From: Cyanobacteria bacterium OH_CFB_184
GTDB lineage: Bacteria; Cyanobacteriota; Vampirovibrionia; Gastranaerophilales; Gastranaerophilaceae
Reading direction: 5' to 3'
Assembly (NCBI GenBank): GCA_023414155.1
Contig: JAEZOG010000280.1
Location: 1 to 9,001, forward strand
DNA length: 9,001 nucleotides
This document shows, one piece after another, positions 1 through 6,845 of the stretch. The translations under genes and the position numbers were made by a program. Position 1 is the first letter of the stretch. Every line of letters begins with the position of its first letter. The notes beneath the pieces are model-generated. The model saw nothing but the letters and a program-made list of their open reading frames with translations. It was not told the origin of the DNA and did not search any database.

Positions 1-1
1 A

Positions 2-259
2 AAAAATCTATATAAAATAATTAAAGAAATAAGAAAAGAAAAGCCTTTTCAATTCGCTGTTATTGATCCTTTTAATCTTACAAACAGCCATAACGAAAAC
101 ATAAAAGTTCTCAAAAAAGCCTATCCCAACAAAAAATATCAGCAACTATGGTGGTCTAAAAAATATTTTTTAAGCAAAGAAGGTCAAGAATTTGAAAAAG
201 CCACAGTTGATTTTTGCATAAGCTTGATTAAAAATTTCCCAATTCAAAAAAACTTATAA
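2..259 (+). CDS. 3' end of an unrecognised protein (partial, 85 residues visible)
   Basis: This reading frame is open from the left edge to a TAA at 257-259, so only the C-terminal 85 residues are seen. I do not recognise the family. The visible part has a beta-strand-like stretch with FAVIDPFNL (about residues 22-30 of the fragment), then a Lys/Tyr/Trp-rich part with QQLWWSKKYFL, and an amphipathic final helix ending in ISLIKNFPIQKNL. No membrane segment or metal motif is visible. The pattern of a strand, a loop and a terminal helix after LSKEGQEF could fit the end of an alpha/beta-fold enzyme, but that is a guess. It is read towards the minus-strand SGNH gene and overlaps its stop by 6 nt. 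No terminator hairpin is visible between them. Coding confidence comes from the uninterrupted frame, the natural amino-acid composition and the snug convergent end. Confidence 0.6.
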   Translation, partial: KNLYKIIKEIRKEKPFQFAVIDPFNLTNSHNENIKVLKKAYPNKKYQQLWWSKKYFLSKEGQEFEKATVDFCISLIKNFPIQKNL

Positions 260-1231
260 ACTGAACTTTTTAACAAATCGAGGCGTAACAACTCCCCAGA
301 ATTCAGAATTGGGGTGATAATTCACATTTATATATTGTGAAATATAATCTCTATTACCCAACAAGTCTTGCGCATTCACAACCTCAAACCCATTCTTTTT
401 CATATATTCATCAATTCTTACATCGCTATAAACATCAAAAATTATAAACTTAGCATTTGGATTTTTGCTTTTAATTATTCGCTCACTCTCTTTTAAAATT
501 GCGATAAAAAGCATTCTGGTTCTTCTATCATTGAACTCTTTGCCTGTAAGAGGAGTAAATGAAGCTTTTTTCATTTGTATTCTTTGAGAAGACGTTAAAT
601 GAACAAATTTATCAGACGGTTTTTCCTCAACCAATTTCCCATTATTTTCAAGATGGAACATAGGATAATAATTGGCATCGGTCAAATTTGTCGGCTGGCT
701 CAATCTTCTAACGTGATCATATATAAAAACATACACAAAAGTATCAGAGTTAGGGATTTTTTTCCAAAAAGAATCTGACCTCAAATCCAAAAGCATGTGC
801 TGAGGCCCATTACCATTATAGGCAGTATTATAAACTTTACGGTTCGTTTTTTCTGAAAGTATCCAAGGGAATGTTTGGTAATCTTCTAACCTGTAGCCAA
901 ATGCAAAAGAACAACCCATAACAACTATCGCAGGTTTTTTAGGATCATAATTATCAGGAGTTTTTCTAAATCCATTATTATCTATTGTGATCTTTATTTT
1001 TTTGACAATTTTTCCATTATCAAAAACCTCGCCCTCACAAGGAGTTTGAGGATACAATTTAAACGGTTTTAACTCATCTTTTTCATAGAACTTACACTTC
1101 TCAGAATAAGTGGTTGTTTCTATTTTTTTATTCACAGCATTGAGATTTATAGCTTTATAAACAAAAAAAACAATAACAAATATGATAAACAAAGAAAAAA
1201 TATTGAAGATTATTATTTTTACTTTATTCAC
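254..1231 (-). CDS. Membrane-anchored SGNH/GDSL-hydrolase-like protein
   Basis: A 325-residue protein with one N-terminal hydrophobic segment (about 5-28) that should act as an uncleaved signal anchor, leaving the rest outside the cytoplasmic membrane. The SGNH fold is suggested by block I GCSFAFGYRLED (106-117, candidate nucleophile Ser108), a block II-like stretch with Asn135 and Gly140 (YNTAYNGNG), and a C-terminal HPNSEFWG (306-313, candidate catalytic His306). The residue two before the His, often Asp, is Asn304, and block III appears as FIYDHVRR (169-176) without the usual Asn-Asp pair, so activity and substrate are uncertain. Family members remove acyl groups from lipids or cell-surface glycans. 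The start is GTG at 1231, preceded by AAAGG five bases upstream; the nearby ATG at 1233 runs straight into TGA. The gene follows rex by only 11 nt and is probably co-transcribed. Family call fairly sure, function not. Confidence 0.75.
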   Translation of the reverse strand: MNKVKIIIFNIFSLFIIFVIVFFVYKAINLNAVNKKIETTTYSEKCKFYEKDELKPFKLYPQTPCEGEVFDNGKIVKKIKITIDNNGFRKTPDNYDPKKPAIVVMGCSFAFGYRLEDYQTFPWILSEKTNRKVYNTAYNGNGPQHMLLDLRSDSFWKKIPNSDTFVYVFIYDHVRRLSQPTNLTDANYYPMFHLENNGKLVEEKPSDKFVHLTSSQRIQMKKASFTPLTGKEFNDRRTRMLFIAILKESERIIKSKNPNAKFIIFDVYSDVRIDEYMKKNGFEVVNAQDLLGNRDYISQYINVNYHPNSEFWGVVTPRFVKKFSL

Positions 1232-1242
1232 ATCAACCTTTA

Positions 1243-1863
1243 CTAAGAAGAAATATTATAAGTAAACTGAAGGAAATTACCCATCAGATTTTCATTCCAA
1301 ACCTGAATTTCAGGAGGCAAATTCAAAACTGTCGGCGTAAAATTCCAAATATATTTTATATTTGAATCGACCAAAAATTCTGCTGTTTTTTGCGCATATT
1401 CTCTTGGAACAGTTAAAATTGCAATCTCGACATTTAACCTTGTGGTCAAATTAGGCAATTTTGAAATATGAAATATTTGCTTTGAATTAACGGACAAATC
1501 CACCTTTAATGGATCGTTATCAAACAAAGCCAAAACTTTTAACCCGTAATTAGAAAAATTATCATACTTTGCAAGTGCAAGACCGAGGTTACCTGCTCCA
1601 ATGATAAATGCATCTTTAGGATTTTCAAACCCCAAAGTTTTTTCTATGGACTCTTTTAAATCTTTGACAATATAACCCACTCTACATTTACCTACATTAT
1701 TTAAGTAGCTTATATCTTTTCTAACTTGAGAATCATCAATCTGCAAAAGCGCAGCAATTTGAGGGCTCGAAACGATTTCAATCCCTTTTTCAAGATAATC
1801 AACCAATATACAATGATATAAAGTTAATCTGTTTATTACTTTCTCTGAAATTCTCTTCTGCAT
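1243..1863 (-). CDS. rex: Redox-sensing transcriptional repressor Rex
   Basis: Rex is a dimeric repressor that reads the NADH/NAD+ ratio and releases DNA when NADH is bound. The N-terminal winged helix is clear: SSPQIAALLQIDDSQVRKD (about 32-50) followed by the wing. The Rossmann domain has GAGNLG (89-94) and the NADH-selective acidic turn FDNDP (114-118), then VPREYAQ (152-158), and the C-terminal NENLMGNFLQ helix typical of the dimer swap. At 206 residues it has the usual length. The wing reads GKCRVGY where the family normally has GKRGVGY, so a Cys and an Arg replace Arg-Gly next to DNA. The frame also allows a TTG start at 1887 (8 residues longer), but that has no Shine-Dalgarno sequence. 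The ATG at 1863 has GTGAGAG about five bases upstream and matches where Rex proteins begin, so I chose it. It lies downstream of the adhE terminator, with its own Rex box upstream. Confidence 0.93.
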   Translation of the reverse strand: MQKRISEKVINRLTLYHCILVDYLEKGIEIVSSPQIAALLQIDDSQVRKDISYLNNVGKCRVGYIVKDLKESIEKTLGFENPKDAFIIGAGNLGLALAKYDNFSNYGLKVLALFDNDPLKVDLSVNSKQIFHISKLPNLTTRLNVEIAILTVPREYAQKTAEFLVDSNIKYIWNFTPTVLNLPPEIQVWNENLMGNFLQFTYNISS

Positions 1864-1900
1864 TATTCTCTCACTATTTCGTTTCAATTTTACTACAAAA

Positions 1901-1916
1901 TGTGAAAAAAATCACT
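1901..1916. promoter_or_regulatory. Rex operator upstream of rex (autoregulation)
   Basis: The plus strand reads TGTGAAAAAAATCACT, an inverted repeat GTGA-N6-TCAC that matches the known Rex-box core (TGTGA-N6-TCACA) at all but the last base. It sits 37 nt upstream of the preferred rex ATG. A possible -10 element, TAAAAT, lies at 1892-1887 on the minus strand; with a 17-nt spacer the -35 position would fall inside the operator. If that -10 is used, the transcript would begin near 1880, past the alternative TTG start, which also favours the ATG. The operator is a direct sequence observation; the promoter is weak and tentative. Confidence 0.75.
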
Positions 1917-1921
1917 ATTTT

Positions 1922-1954
1922 GCAAAAATAAATGGGGCTATAAGAATAGCCCCA
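1922..1954 (-). terminator. Rho-independent terminator of adhE
   Basis: Fifteen bases past the adhE stop there is a 9-bp perfect stem, TGGGGCTAT / ATAGCCCCA (1933-1941 and 1946-1954), with a 4-base loop. On the minus strand it is followed by TTTATTTTTG, a good U-rich tail. It separates adhE from rex, so rex needs its own promoter. Confidence 0.88.
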
Positions 1955-1968
1955 CTGACACTATGTGT

Positions 1969-4611
1969 CTAGATTTCGCCTTTAAATGCTTTTAAATATA
2001 TATCCTTCATCTCTGACATTAGAGGAAAAGAAGGGTTTGCACCTGTACATTGATCGTCAAATGCTAACTCAACTAATTCTTCTAATTTCGCATTGAAGTC
2101 TTTTTCACTAACGCCGGCATCTTTGATTGAAAGAGGAATATTAAGCTCTTTTTTCAAGCTAGTGATAGCTTTTAGCAATAATTCAACTTTTTCATCATCG
2201 TTTTTACCGCCTAACTGAAGCTCATCAGCGATTTGTCCGTATTTTGCTTTTGCGCTAGGGAATTTATATTGAGGGAATGCACATTGTTTTCTTGGGCAAT
2301 CAGTAGCGTTATACTTGATTACTTGAGAAATTAACAACGCATTTGCAATACCGTGAGGAAGGTTAAATGCAGCACCTAACTTGTGAGCCATAGAGTGGCA
2401 AATTCCTAAGAATGAGTTAGCAAAAGCCATACCAGCTAAAGTTGATGCGTAGTGCATTTTTTCTCTTGCGATTGGATCATTTTTACCATCTTTGTAAGAA
2501 CGAGGTAAATATCTGAAGATCAACTTAATTGCTTCTAACGCCGGAGAGTTTGTGAAGTTTGTAGCTAAAGCAGAAACATAAGCTTCTACAGCGTGAGTTA
2601 AAGCGTCGATACCAGAAGCAGCGCATAATCCAGCCGGCATAGAATCAACAAAGTTAGGGTCGATAATAGCCATATTCGGAGTTAATGCATAATCTGCAAT
2701 CGGATATTTAATATGAGTTTGATCATCAGTGATAACCGCAAACGGAGTAACTTCTGAACCTGTACCTGAAGTTGTTGGAATTGCAACCAATTCTGCTTTT
2801 TTGCCAAGCGATGGAAGGTCACAAATTCTTTTTCTGATATCCATAAATCTCATCGCGATATCTTCGAAGTTTGTTTCAGGTTGTTCATACATTAACCAAA
2901 TTATTTTAGCAGCATCGATTGGAGAACCACCACCTAATGCAATAATTACATCTGGTTCGTATGTTCTGATCATTGATAATGCTTCATTGATTGTAGCGAT
3001 AGTTGGATCCGGCTTAACATCAAAGAAGATTTGGTAGTCAACGCCGATTTCTTCTAAAACGTTAGTAACATTGTATACAGTACCAGAGTTAAACAAATAT
3101 CTATCAGTTACGATGAAAGCACGTTTTTTACCTTTTAATTCGCGTAGACCTAAATCTGTAGCACCACGTTTAAAGTAAACTTTTGGCGGAACTCTGAACC
3201 ATAACATATTTTCTCTCCTTTCAGCAACTGTTTTGTAGTTTAACAGGTGCCTTACTCCAACGTTTTCGCTTACTGCGTTGCCACCCCAAGAACCACAACC
3301 TAATGTTAAAGATGGTTCTAATCTGAAGTTAAACAAGTCACCGATTGCACCGTGTGATGCAGGACAGTTAACGAGGATTCTACCTGTATGTAATCTTGTT
3401 GCGAAAGCATCGATTCTATCTTGTCTTCTTAAATCCGTATAAAGAACTGAAGTATGGCCAGCACCACCAAGCTCAACTAGCTGATATGCTTTTTCTACGC
3501 CTTCTTCAAAATCTTTTGCTTCATATAAAGCAATTACTGGAGATAATTTTTCGTGAGCGAACTCTTCTTCTATAGATATATCTTTTGTTTCGCCAACTAG
3601 AATTTTTGTTTCTTCAGGAACTTCAATTCCAGCCATTTCAGCAATTTTAGACGCCGGCTGACCAACAATATTAGCATTTAATCTGCCGTCTATAATTATT
3701 GTCTTACCAACTTTTTCTTTTTCTTTTTTATTTAATATATAAGCGCCTCTGTATTCAAGCTCAGCTTTAACTTGCTCATATACTTCTTTAACAACGATGA
3801 TTGCTTGCTCAGAAGCACAGATAACACCGTTATCGAAAGTTTTTGATAAAAGGATTGAGGAAACAGCCATTTTAATATCAGCAGTTTCATCAATAATAGC
3901 AGGCGTATTTCCTGCGCCAACGCCTAAAGCAGGTTTTCCGCTTGAGTAAGCAGCTTTAACCATTCCAGGTCCACCAGTCGCTAAGATTGTGTCTACGCTA
4001 GGGTGTTTCATCAACATGTTAGAAAGTTCTACTGTTGGAGAATCGATCCAACCGATAATATCAGCTGGAGCACCAGCTTTAACAGCAGCCTCAAGAACGA
4101 TTCTTGCAGCAGCAATTGTTGCATTTTTAGCTCTTGGGTGTGGAGAGAAGATTATCGCGTTTCTTGTTTTTAATGCGATTAAAGATTTAAAAATAGCTGT
4201 TGAAGTTGGGTTAGTAGTAGGAACAACACCTGCAATAACACCTAGAGGTTCAGCAACAATTTTAATACCGTTTGTTTTATCTTCACTGACTACGCCGCAA
4301 GTTTTAGCGCCTTTGTGTTTGTTATATATATATTCTGAAGCAAAGTGGTTTTTTATAACTTTATCTTCAACAATTCCCATGCCTGTTTCTTCAACTGCCA
4401 TTTTAGCAAGCGGGATTCTAGCATTGTTAGCGGCTAAAGCAGCTGCTCTAAATATTTTATCTACTTGTTCTTGCGAGAAAGTAGCGTATATTCTTTGCGC
4501 TTTTTTAACTCTAGCGATAAGGCTTTCAAGTGCTTCAGCAGTATTTACTTCTGCAGATTGATTTAAAGCTTTTTCAAGTTTATCAATCTCTTTTTTGTTT
4601 TTTGCCGTCAT
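1969..4611 (-). CDS. adhE: Bifunctional acetaldehyde-CoA / alcohol dehydrogenase AdhE
   Basis: AdhE reduces acetyl-CoA to acetaldehyde and then to ethanol in the cytoplasm, using two NADH, and forms helical spirosome filaments. At 880 residues it has full family length and no breaks. The N-terminal aldehyde dehydrogenase domain (about 20-450) carries GVGAGNTP (230-237) and the catalytic Cys265 in DNGVICASEQ. The C-terminal iron alcohol dehydrogenase domain (about 470-875) has GGGSPIDAAK (560-569), PTTSGTGSE (612-620) and all four expected iron ligands, Asp669, His673, His739 and His753, in the same spacing as in E. coli AdhE. The ATG at 4611 has AAGGAG eight bases upstream. The gene has its own strong promoter, a Rex operator at the start site, and a terminator, so it is a single-gene unit. 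Its codons look richer in G and C than its neighbours', as expected for a highly expressed fermentation gene. Confidence 0.97.
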   Translation of the reverse strand: MTAKNKKEIDKLEKALNQSAEVNTAEALESLIARVKKAQRIYATFSQEQVDKIFRAAALAANNARIPLAKMAVEETGMGIVEDKVIKNHFASEYIYNKHKGAKTCGVVSEDKTNGIKIVAEPLGVIAGVVPTTNPTSTAIFKSLIALKTRNAIIFSPHPRAKNATIAAARIVLEAAVKAGAPADIIGWIDSPTVELSNMLMKHPSVDTILATGGPGMVKAAYSSGKPALGVGAGNTPAIIDETADIKMAVSSILLSKTFDNGVICASEQAIIVVKEVYEQVKAELEYRGAYILNKKEKEKVGKTIIIDGRLNANIVGQPASKIAEMAGIEVPEETKILVGETKDISIEEEFAHEKLSPVIALYEAKDFEEGVEKAYQLVELGGAGHTSVLYTDLRRQDRIDAFATRLHTGRILVNCPASHGAIGDLFNFRLEPSLTLGCGSWGGNAVSENVGVRHLLNYKTVAERRENMLWFRVPPKVYFKRGATDLGLRELKGKKRAFIVTDRYLFNSGTVYNVTNVLEEIGVDYQIFFDVKPDPTIATINEALSMIRTYEPDVIIALGGGSPIDAAKIIWLMYEQPETNFEDIAMRFMDIRKRICDLPSLGKKAELVAIPTTSGTGSEVTPFAVITDDQTHIKYPIADYALTPNMAIIDPNFVDSMPAGLCAASGIDALTHAVEAYVSALATNFTNSPALEAIKLIFRYLPRSYKDGKNDPIAREKMHYASTLAGMAFANSFLGICHSMAHKLGAAFNLPHGIANALLISQVIKYNATDCPRKQCAFPQYKFPSAKAKYGQIADELQLGGKNDDEKVELLLKAITSLKKELNIPLSIKDAGVSEKDFNAKLEELVELAFDDQCTGANPSFPLMSEMKDIYLKAFKGEI

Positions 4612-4632
4612 TAATATTTCTCCTTTTTCTAT

Positions 4633-4648
4633 CGTGATTTATTTCACT
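4633..4648. promoter_or_regulatory. Proximal Rex operator at the adhE start site
   Basis: The minus strand reads AGTGAAATAAATCACG, with the perfect inverted half-sites GTGA and TCAC and a 6-base spacer. It lies between the -10 element (4655-4660) and the adhE Shine-Dalgarno sequence, covering the expected transcription start near 4648. Rex bound here would block RNA polymerase directly, the standard arrangement for Rex repression of adhE. Confidence 0.8.
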
Positions 4649-4654
4649 AATTAT

Positions 4655-4683
4655 AGTATAAATGCAAAATATTATTTTTGCAA
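4655..4683 (-). promoter_or_regulatory. Sigma-70-type promoter of adhE
   Basis: On the minus strand TTGCAA (4683-4678) and TATACT (4660-4655) are separated by exactly 17 bases. The -35 matches TTGACA at 4 of 6 positions and the -10 matches TATAAT at 5 of 6. The predicted start is near 4648, giving a leader of about 37 nt that contains AAGGAG. An overlapping TATAAT lies 5 bases downstream and could act as an alternative -10. Confidence 0.75.
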
Positions 4684-4763
4684 GTGTCTTTTTTACAATT
4701 TTTAAAGATTATTTATAACTAGCTTTTTGCGGTTTTGCATAAAATCATCGTTCGTTTTGTATA

Positions 4764-4779
4764 TGTGATTGTTTTCACG
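4764..4779. promoter_or_regulatory. Distal Rex-type operator in the intergenic region
   Basis: The plus strand reads TGTGATTGTTTTCACG, again GTGA-N6-TCAC with perfect half-sites. Its centre is 131 bp upstream of the centre of the proximal adhE operator. No convincing minus-strand promoter overlaps it. On the plus strand it directly follows TTGCAT (4735-4740), a 17-base spacer and TGTATA (4758-4763), a weak promoter-like arrangement. It could assist adhE repression by looping, or control a plus-strand transcript. Confidence 0.6.
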
Positions 4780-5146
4780 GCTTAGATAATTCCATACATT
4801 AAAGCATTAAATCATAACACTACTTATAAACACACCTGCTTTAAAAGGATTTTTAGACTAACTTATACTCCATCATAACTAGCCAGCAGAATAATTAAGA
4901 ATTGTAAACTCGAAGTAGCATCTGAAAAAGCTTACCGCGATTGGGTTTTTCAAAAAGAAAAAGAAACTAGAAAGGACAAAAGGCAATTTTCTCTCCTTTA
5001 TATACTTTATATATACATAAGAAATAGCCAACTAAAAGAAACTAATTTTTACAACATAACCATACATACTACACACTTACTAACCTTTCACACACACACG
5101 AGGAATCAAAAAGATTCTAGGGACTTTCCAAAAGTCCCTTTTTTTT
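4780..5146 (+). ncRNA. Candidate Rex-flanked non-coding transcript in the adhE upstream region
   Basis: This covers most of a 557-bp stretch without a recognised gene (4612-5168). The stretch ends in a strong terminator that works best on the plus strand, although no plus-strand gene precedes it. The plus strand here has no ATG, is poor in G and rich in A and C, and finishes with a small GAATC-AAAAA-GATTC hairpin (5103-5117) just before the terminator. Possible promoters are the TTGCAT/TGTATA pair next to the distal Rex operator, or TTTAAA (4840-4845) with TATACT (4864-4869), which would shorten the RNA to about 270 nt. A plus-strand frame is open from 4879 to 5163, but it has no ATG start and runs through the terminator. 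A tandem 9-base repeat, CTTTATATA, lies at 4996-5013. I recognise no known RNA family. The 5' end is uncertain. Confidence 0.3.
5120..5146 (+). terminator. Strong plus-strand terminator, possibly shared with the NFACT gene
   Basis: GGGACTTT (5120-5127), loop CCA and AAAGTCCC (5131-5138) form a perfect 8-bp stem followed by eight T on the plus strand. Read on the minus strand the hairpin follows the NFACT stop by about 30 nt, but there the tail is TAGAATCTTTTTG, with its T-run displaced by seven bases. It may therefore end NFACT transcription less efficiently, and it looks built mainly for plus-strand transcripts. Confidence 0.8.
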
Positions 5147-5168
5147 GCTTAAAATTAAGTTGAAAATT

Positions 5169-6845
5169 TTAGTCTACTAAGATTTCTGTCTCGTTCTTAT
5201 ACGTTACAAAAGCATGCCCTTTTGCTGTTGCTTTTTTTACATACTTTCTCAAAGTATAGATAATGGGGACTTTTGTTGAATTTCTGGCACTTGAATGGAT
5301 TTTTGCCAGTTTGGCTGCTTCAAACAACACTTCATCAGGAACCGCTTCAGCCGAATTCCTTTTCAAAATCACATGAGAACCCGCCATATTTAAAGGATGG
5401 AACCAAATATCATTAGGTGATGCTATCTTAGATAGCAAATAATCATTTTGCCTGCTGTTTTTACCGACAAGGATTTTATACCCATCGACATCGTGCTCCG
5501 CTATAACAATTTCTTTTTTATCCTGATTCTGTTTTTCTTTTTTAGCATTAATGTTATCTAATTCAGCTGAAACATCCTCCAGTTCAGAAATTTTAGTAGA
5601 AATATCTACATAAAATTTTTGTTCTTCAAAATATGCAAGCTGAGAAATCGTTTCTTCTATCATAGATTTTGAGTATTCATATGCAGACTTTGTTTTTTTA
5701 TAAAGCTTATAATACCTATTAGCATTGTCTGTTAAACTTAAAGTGGTATCTAAATCAATTGGAACAATGGTTTGACCGTCAAAATCAACAAGTTGGACCT
5801 TGGATTGATTTTGATCGAGAGAATACAGATTAGCCATGATTAAATCGCCTTTATTTTTATACAACAAGGCTTTATCAATATTTTTTAACTGTAAAGATTG
5901 CTTATCTTTTAGTTGAGTAAGTTTTTTTATTTGATGATTTATTATTGCGTATAACTTACTTTTTATATTTTGCATAATTTTTTGCGATTGGTGAAACGCA
6001 AAATAATCATCGAGCATATCATTTACATTTTCACAAAGAATATTATTTTTATTTTCGACGATACTAAACTCAGAATAATCAGGGGTAATATTTGGAACAA
6101 CCTTATTGAGATCAATAGTTGATTTTATCTCTCTATAAAGCTCCTTAAATACAGGTTCAGGAGTATTTTCTGTAATATCATATTTAGCTAAAAGTTGTCT
6201 TGCAAGTGGACGTGAAATATAAAAAAACGAATTTGAAATAAATCCTTCTAAGCTTGAAACATCTTCACTTATTAGAGAATAAAACTTTTCAAAGGAAATC
6301 TTTAAAATATCTTTTTTCTTTTGTTTTGGAGGATAAATATATGGTAAAAGACCAGCCAATTCTCTATCTTTACTTTTTTCTGCACCTACGTTATGAGCGC
6401 AACCCACAATTACATTTGTATCGTAGTTATACAAAACTATATTACTGTGCTTACCCATCAACTCAATTGCAAGGCAAAGTTTTGAGCGTTCATTTAAAGC
6501 ATCATAAAAATCGAAATAAAACTCGATTATTCTTTCATAATTAGGTTGTTGAACATCAACGATTCTTAATCCGCTTATATATTTTCTTAAAAGCATGCAA
6601 AACATAGCCGCAGACTTTGGTATTTTAATATTTCGCTGCTCTTCGTTTTCTTTAGACATAAAAGCTATGTGGTAAAAAGACGGATTTATGTTTATGTAAA
6701 ATTTTCTGGATTCAGAGTTGTTCCGAAGATGAAATATCAACTCTCGCCTGTTTGGTTGCTGAATTTTTTGAATTTTAGCGCCTATAAAAAAATCATAATT
6801 TTCTTTTAAAAAAGCTTTGATTGTAAGCGAATCAAGATTTATCAT
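5169..6845 (-). CDS. rqcH: NFACT-family ribosome quality control protein (RqcH/FbpA-like)
   Basis: NFACT proteins bind stalled large ribosomal subunits and recruit alanine tRNA to tag the stuck chain for degradation; the family was formerly called fibronectin-binding. This 558-residue protein has full bacterial length. The NFACT-N domain (about 1-200) shows the family signature ELMGKHSNI (128-136). A middle helix-hairpin-helix region around 205-225 precedes a charged coiled-coil part (about 285-335 and 380-445), and the C-terminal NFACT-R domain (450-545) has GKNSRQNDYL (461-470), WFH (481-483) and GSHV (489-492). The Asp-Arg pair needed for tailing in Bacillus appears here as Glu104-Arg105 (NYERIIEF). 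The ATG at 6845 lies inside the end of the CHASE2 gene with a 14-nt overlap and only a weak Shine-Dalgarno sequence, so it is probably translated by coupling. The symbol rqcH is by homology. Confidence 0.92.
   Translation of the reverse strand: MINLDSLTIKAFLKENYDFFIGAKIQKIQQPNRRELIFHLRNNSESRKFYININPSFYHIAFMSKENEEQRNIKIPKSAAMFCMLLRKYISGLRIVDVQQPNYERIIEFYFDFYDALNERSKLCLAIELMGKHSNIVLYNYDTNVIVGCAHNVGAEKSKDRELAGLLPYIYPPKQKKKDILKISFEKFYSLISEDVSSLEGFISNSFFYISRPLARQLLAKYDITENTPEPVFKELYREIKSTIDLNKVVPNITPDYSEFSIVENKNNILCENVNDMLDDYFAFHQSQKIMQNIKSKLYAIINHQIKKLTQLKDKQSLQLKNIDKALLYKNKGDLIMANLYSLDQNQSKVQLVDFDGQTIVPIDLDTTLSLTDNANRYYKLYKKTKSAYEYSKSMIEETISQLAYFEEQKFYVDISTKISELEDVSAELDNINAKKEKQNQDKKEIVIAEHDVDGYKILVGKNSRQNDYLLSKIASPNDIWFHPLNMAGSHVILKRNSAEAVPDEVLFEAAKLAKIHSSARNSTKVPIIYTLRKYVKKATAKGHAFVTYKNETEILVD

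Noticed and set aside
291..311. Inverted repeat CCCC...GGGG that looks like a terminator
   Set aside because: It lies inside the SGNH coding sequence at the conserved HPNSEFWG part, and has no T-run on either strand.
2729..3037. Plus-strand open frame inside adhE
   Set aside because: It is antisense to the conserved iron-dehydrogenase domain of AdhE, which is intact on the other strand; it is a shadow frame.
3989..4561. 190-codon plus-strand open frame inside adhE
   Set aside because: It is antisense to the AdhE aldehyde dehydrogenase domain, has the Ala/Leu-rich composition expected of a reverse frame, and no control signals.
4920..4952. TGAAAAA / TTTTTCA hairpin considered as a riboswitch or attenuator for adhE
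   Set aside because: It lies upstream of the mapped-looking adhE promoter, so it would not be in the adhE leader, and I see no known riboswitch core in it.
4879..5163. Plus-strand open frame of about 95 codons in the intergenic region
   Set aside because: It has no ATG or other supported start, no ribosome binding site, a low-complexity second half, and it reads straight through the T8 terminator. Stops are rare here because the strand is poor in T and G.
6254..6544. Plus-strand open frame inside the NFACT gene
   Set aside because: It is antisense to a well-conserved NFACT-N region and resembles no protein family.
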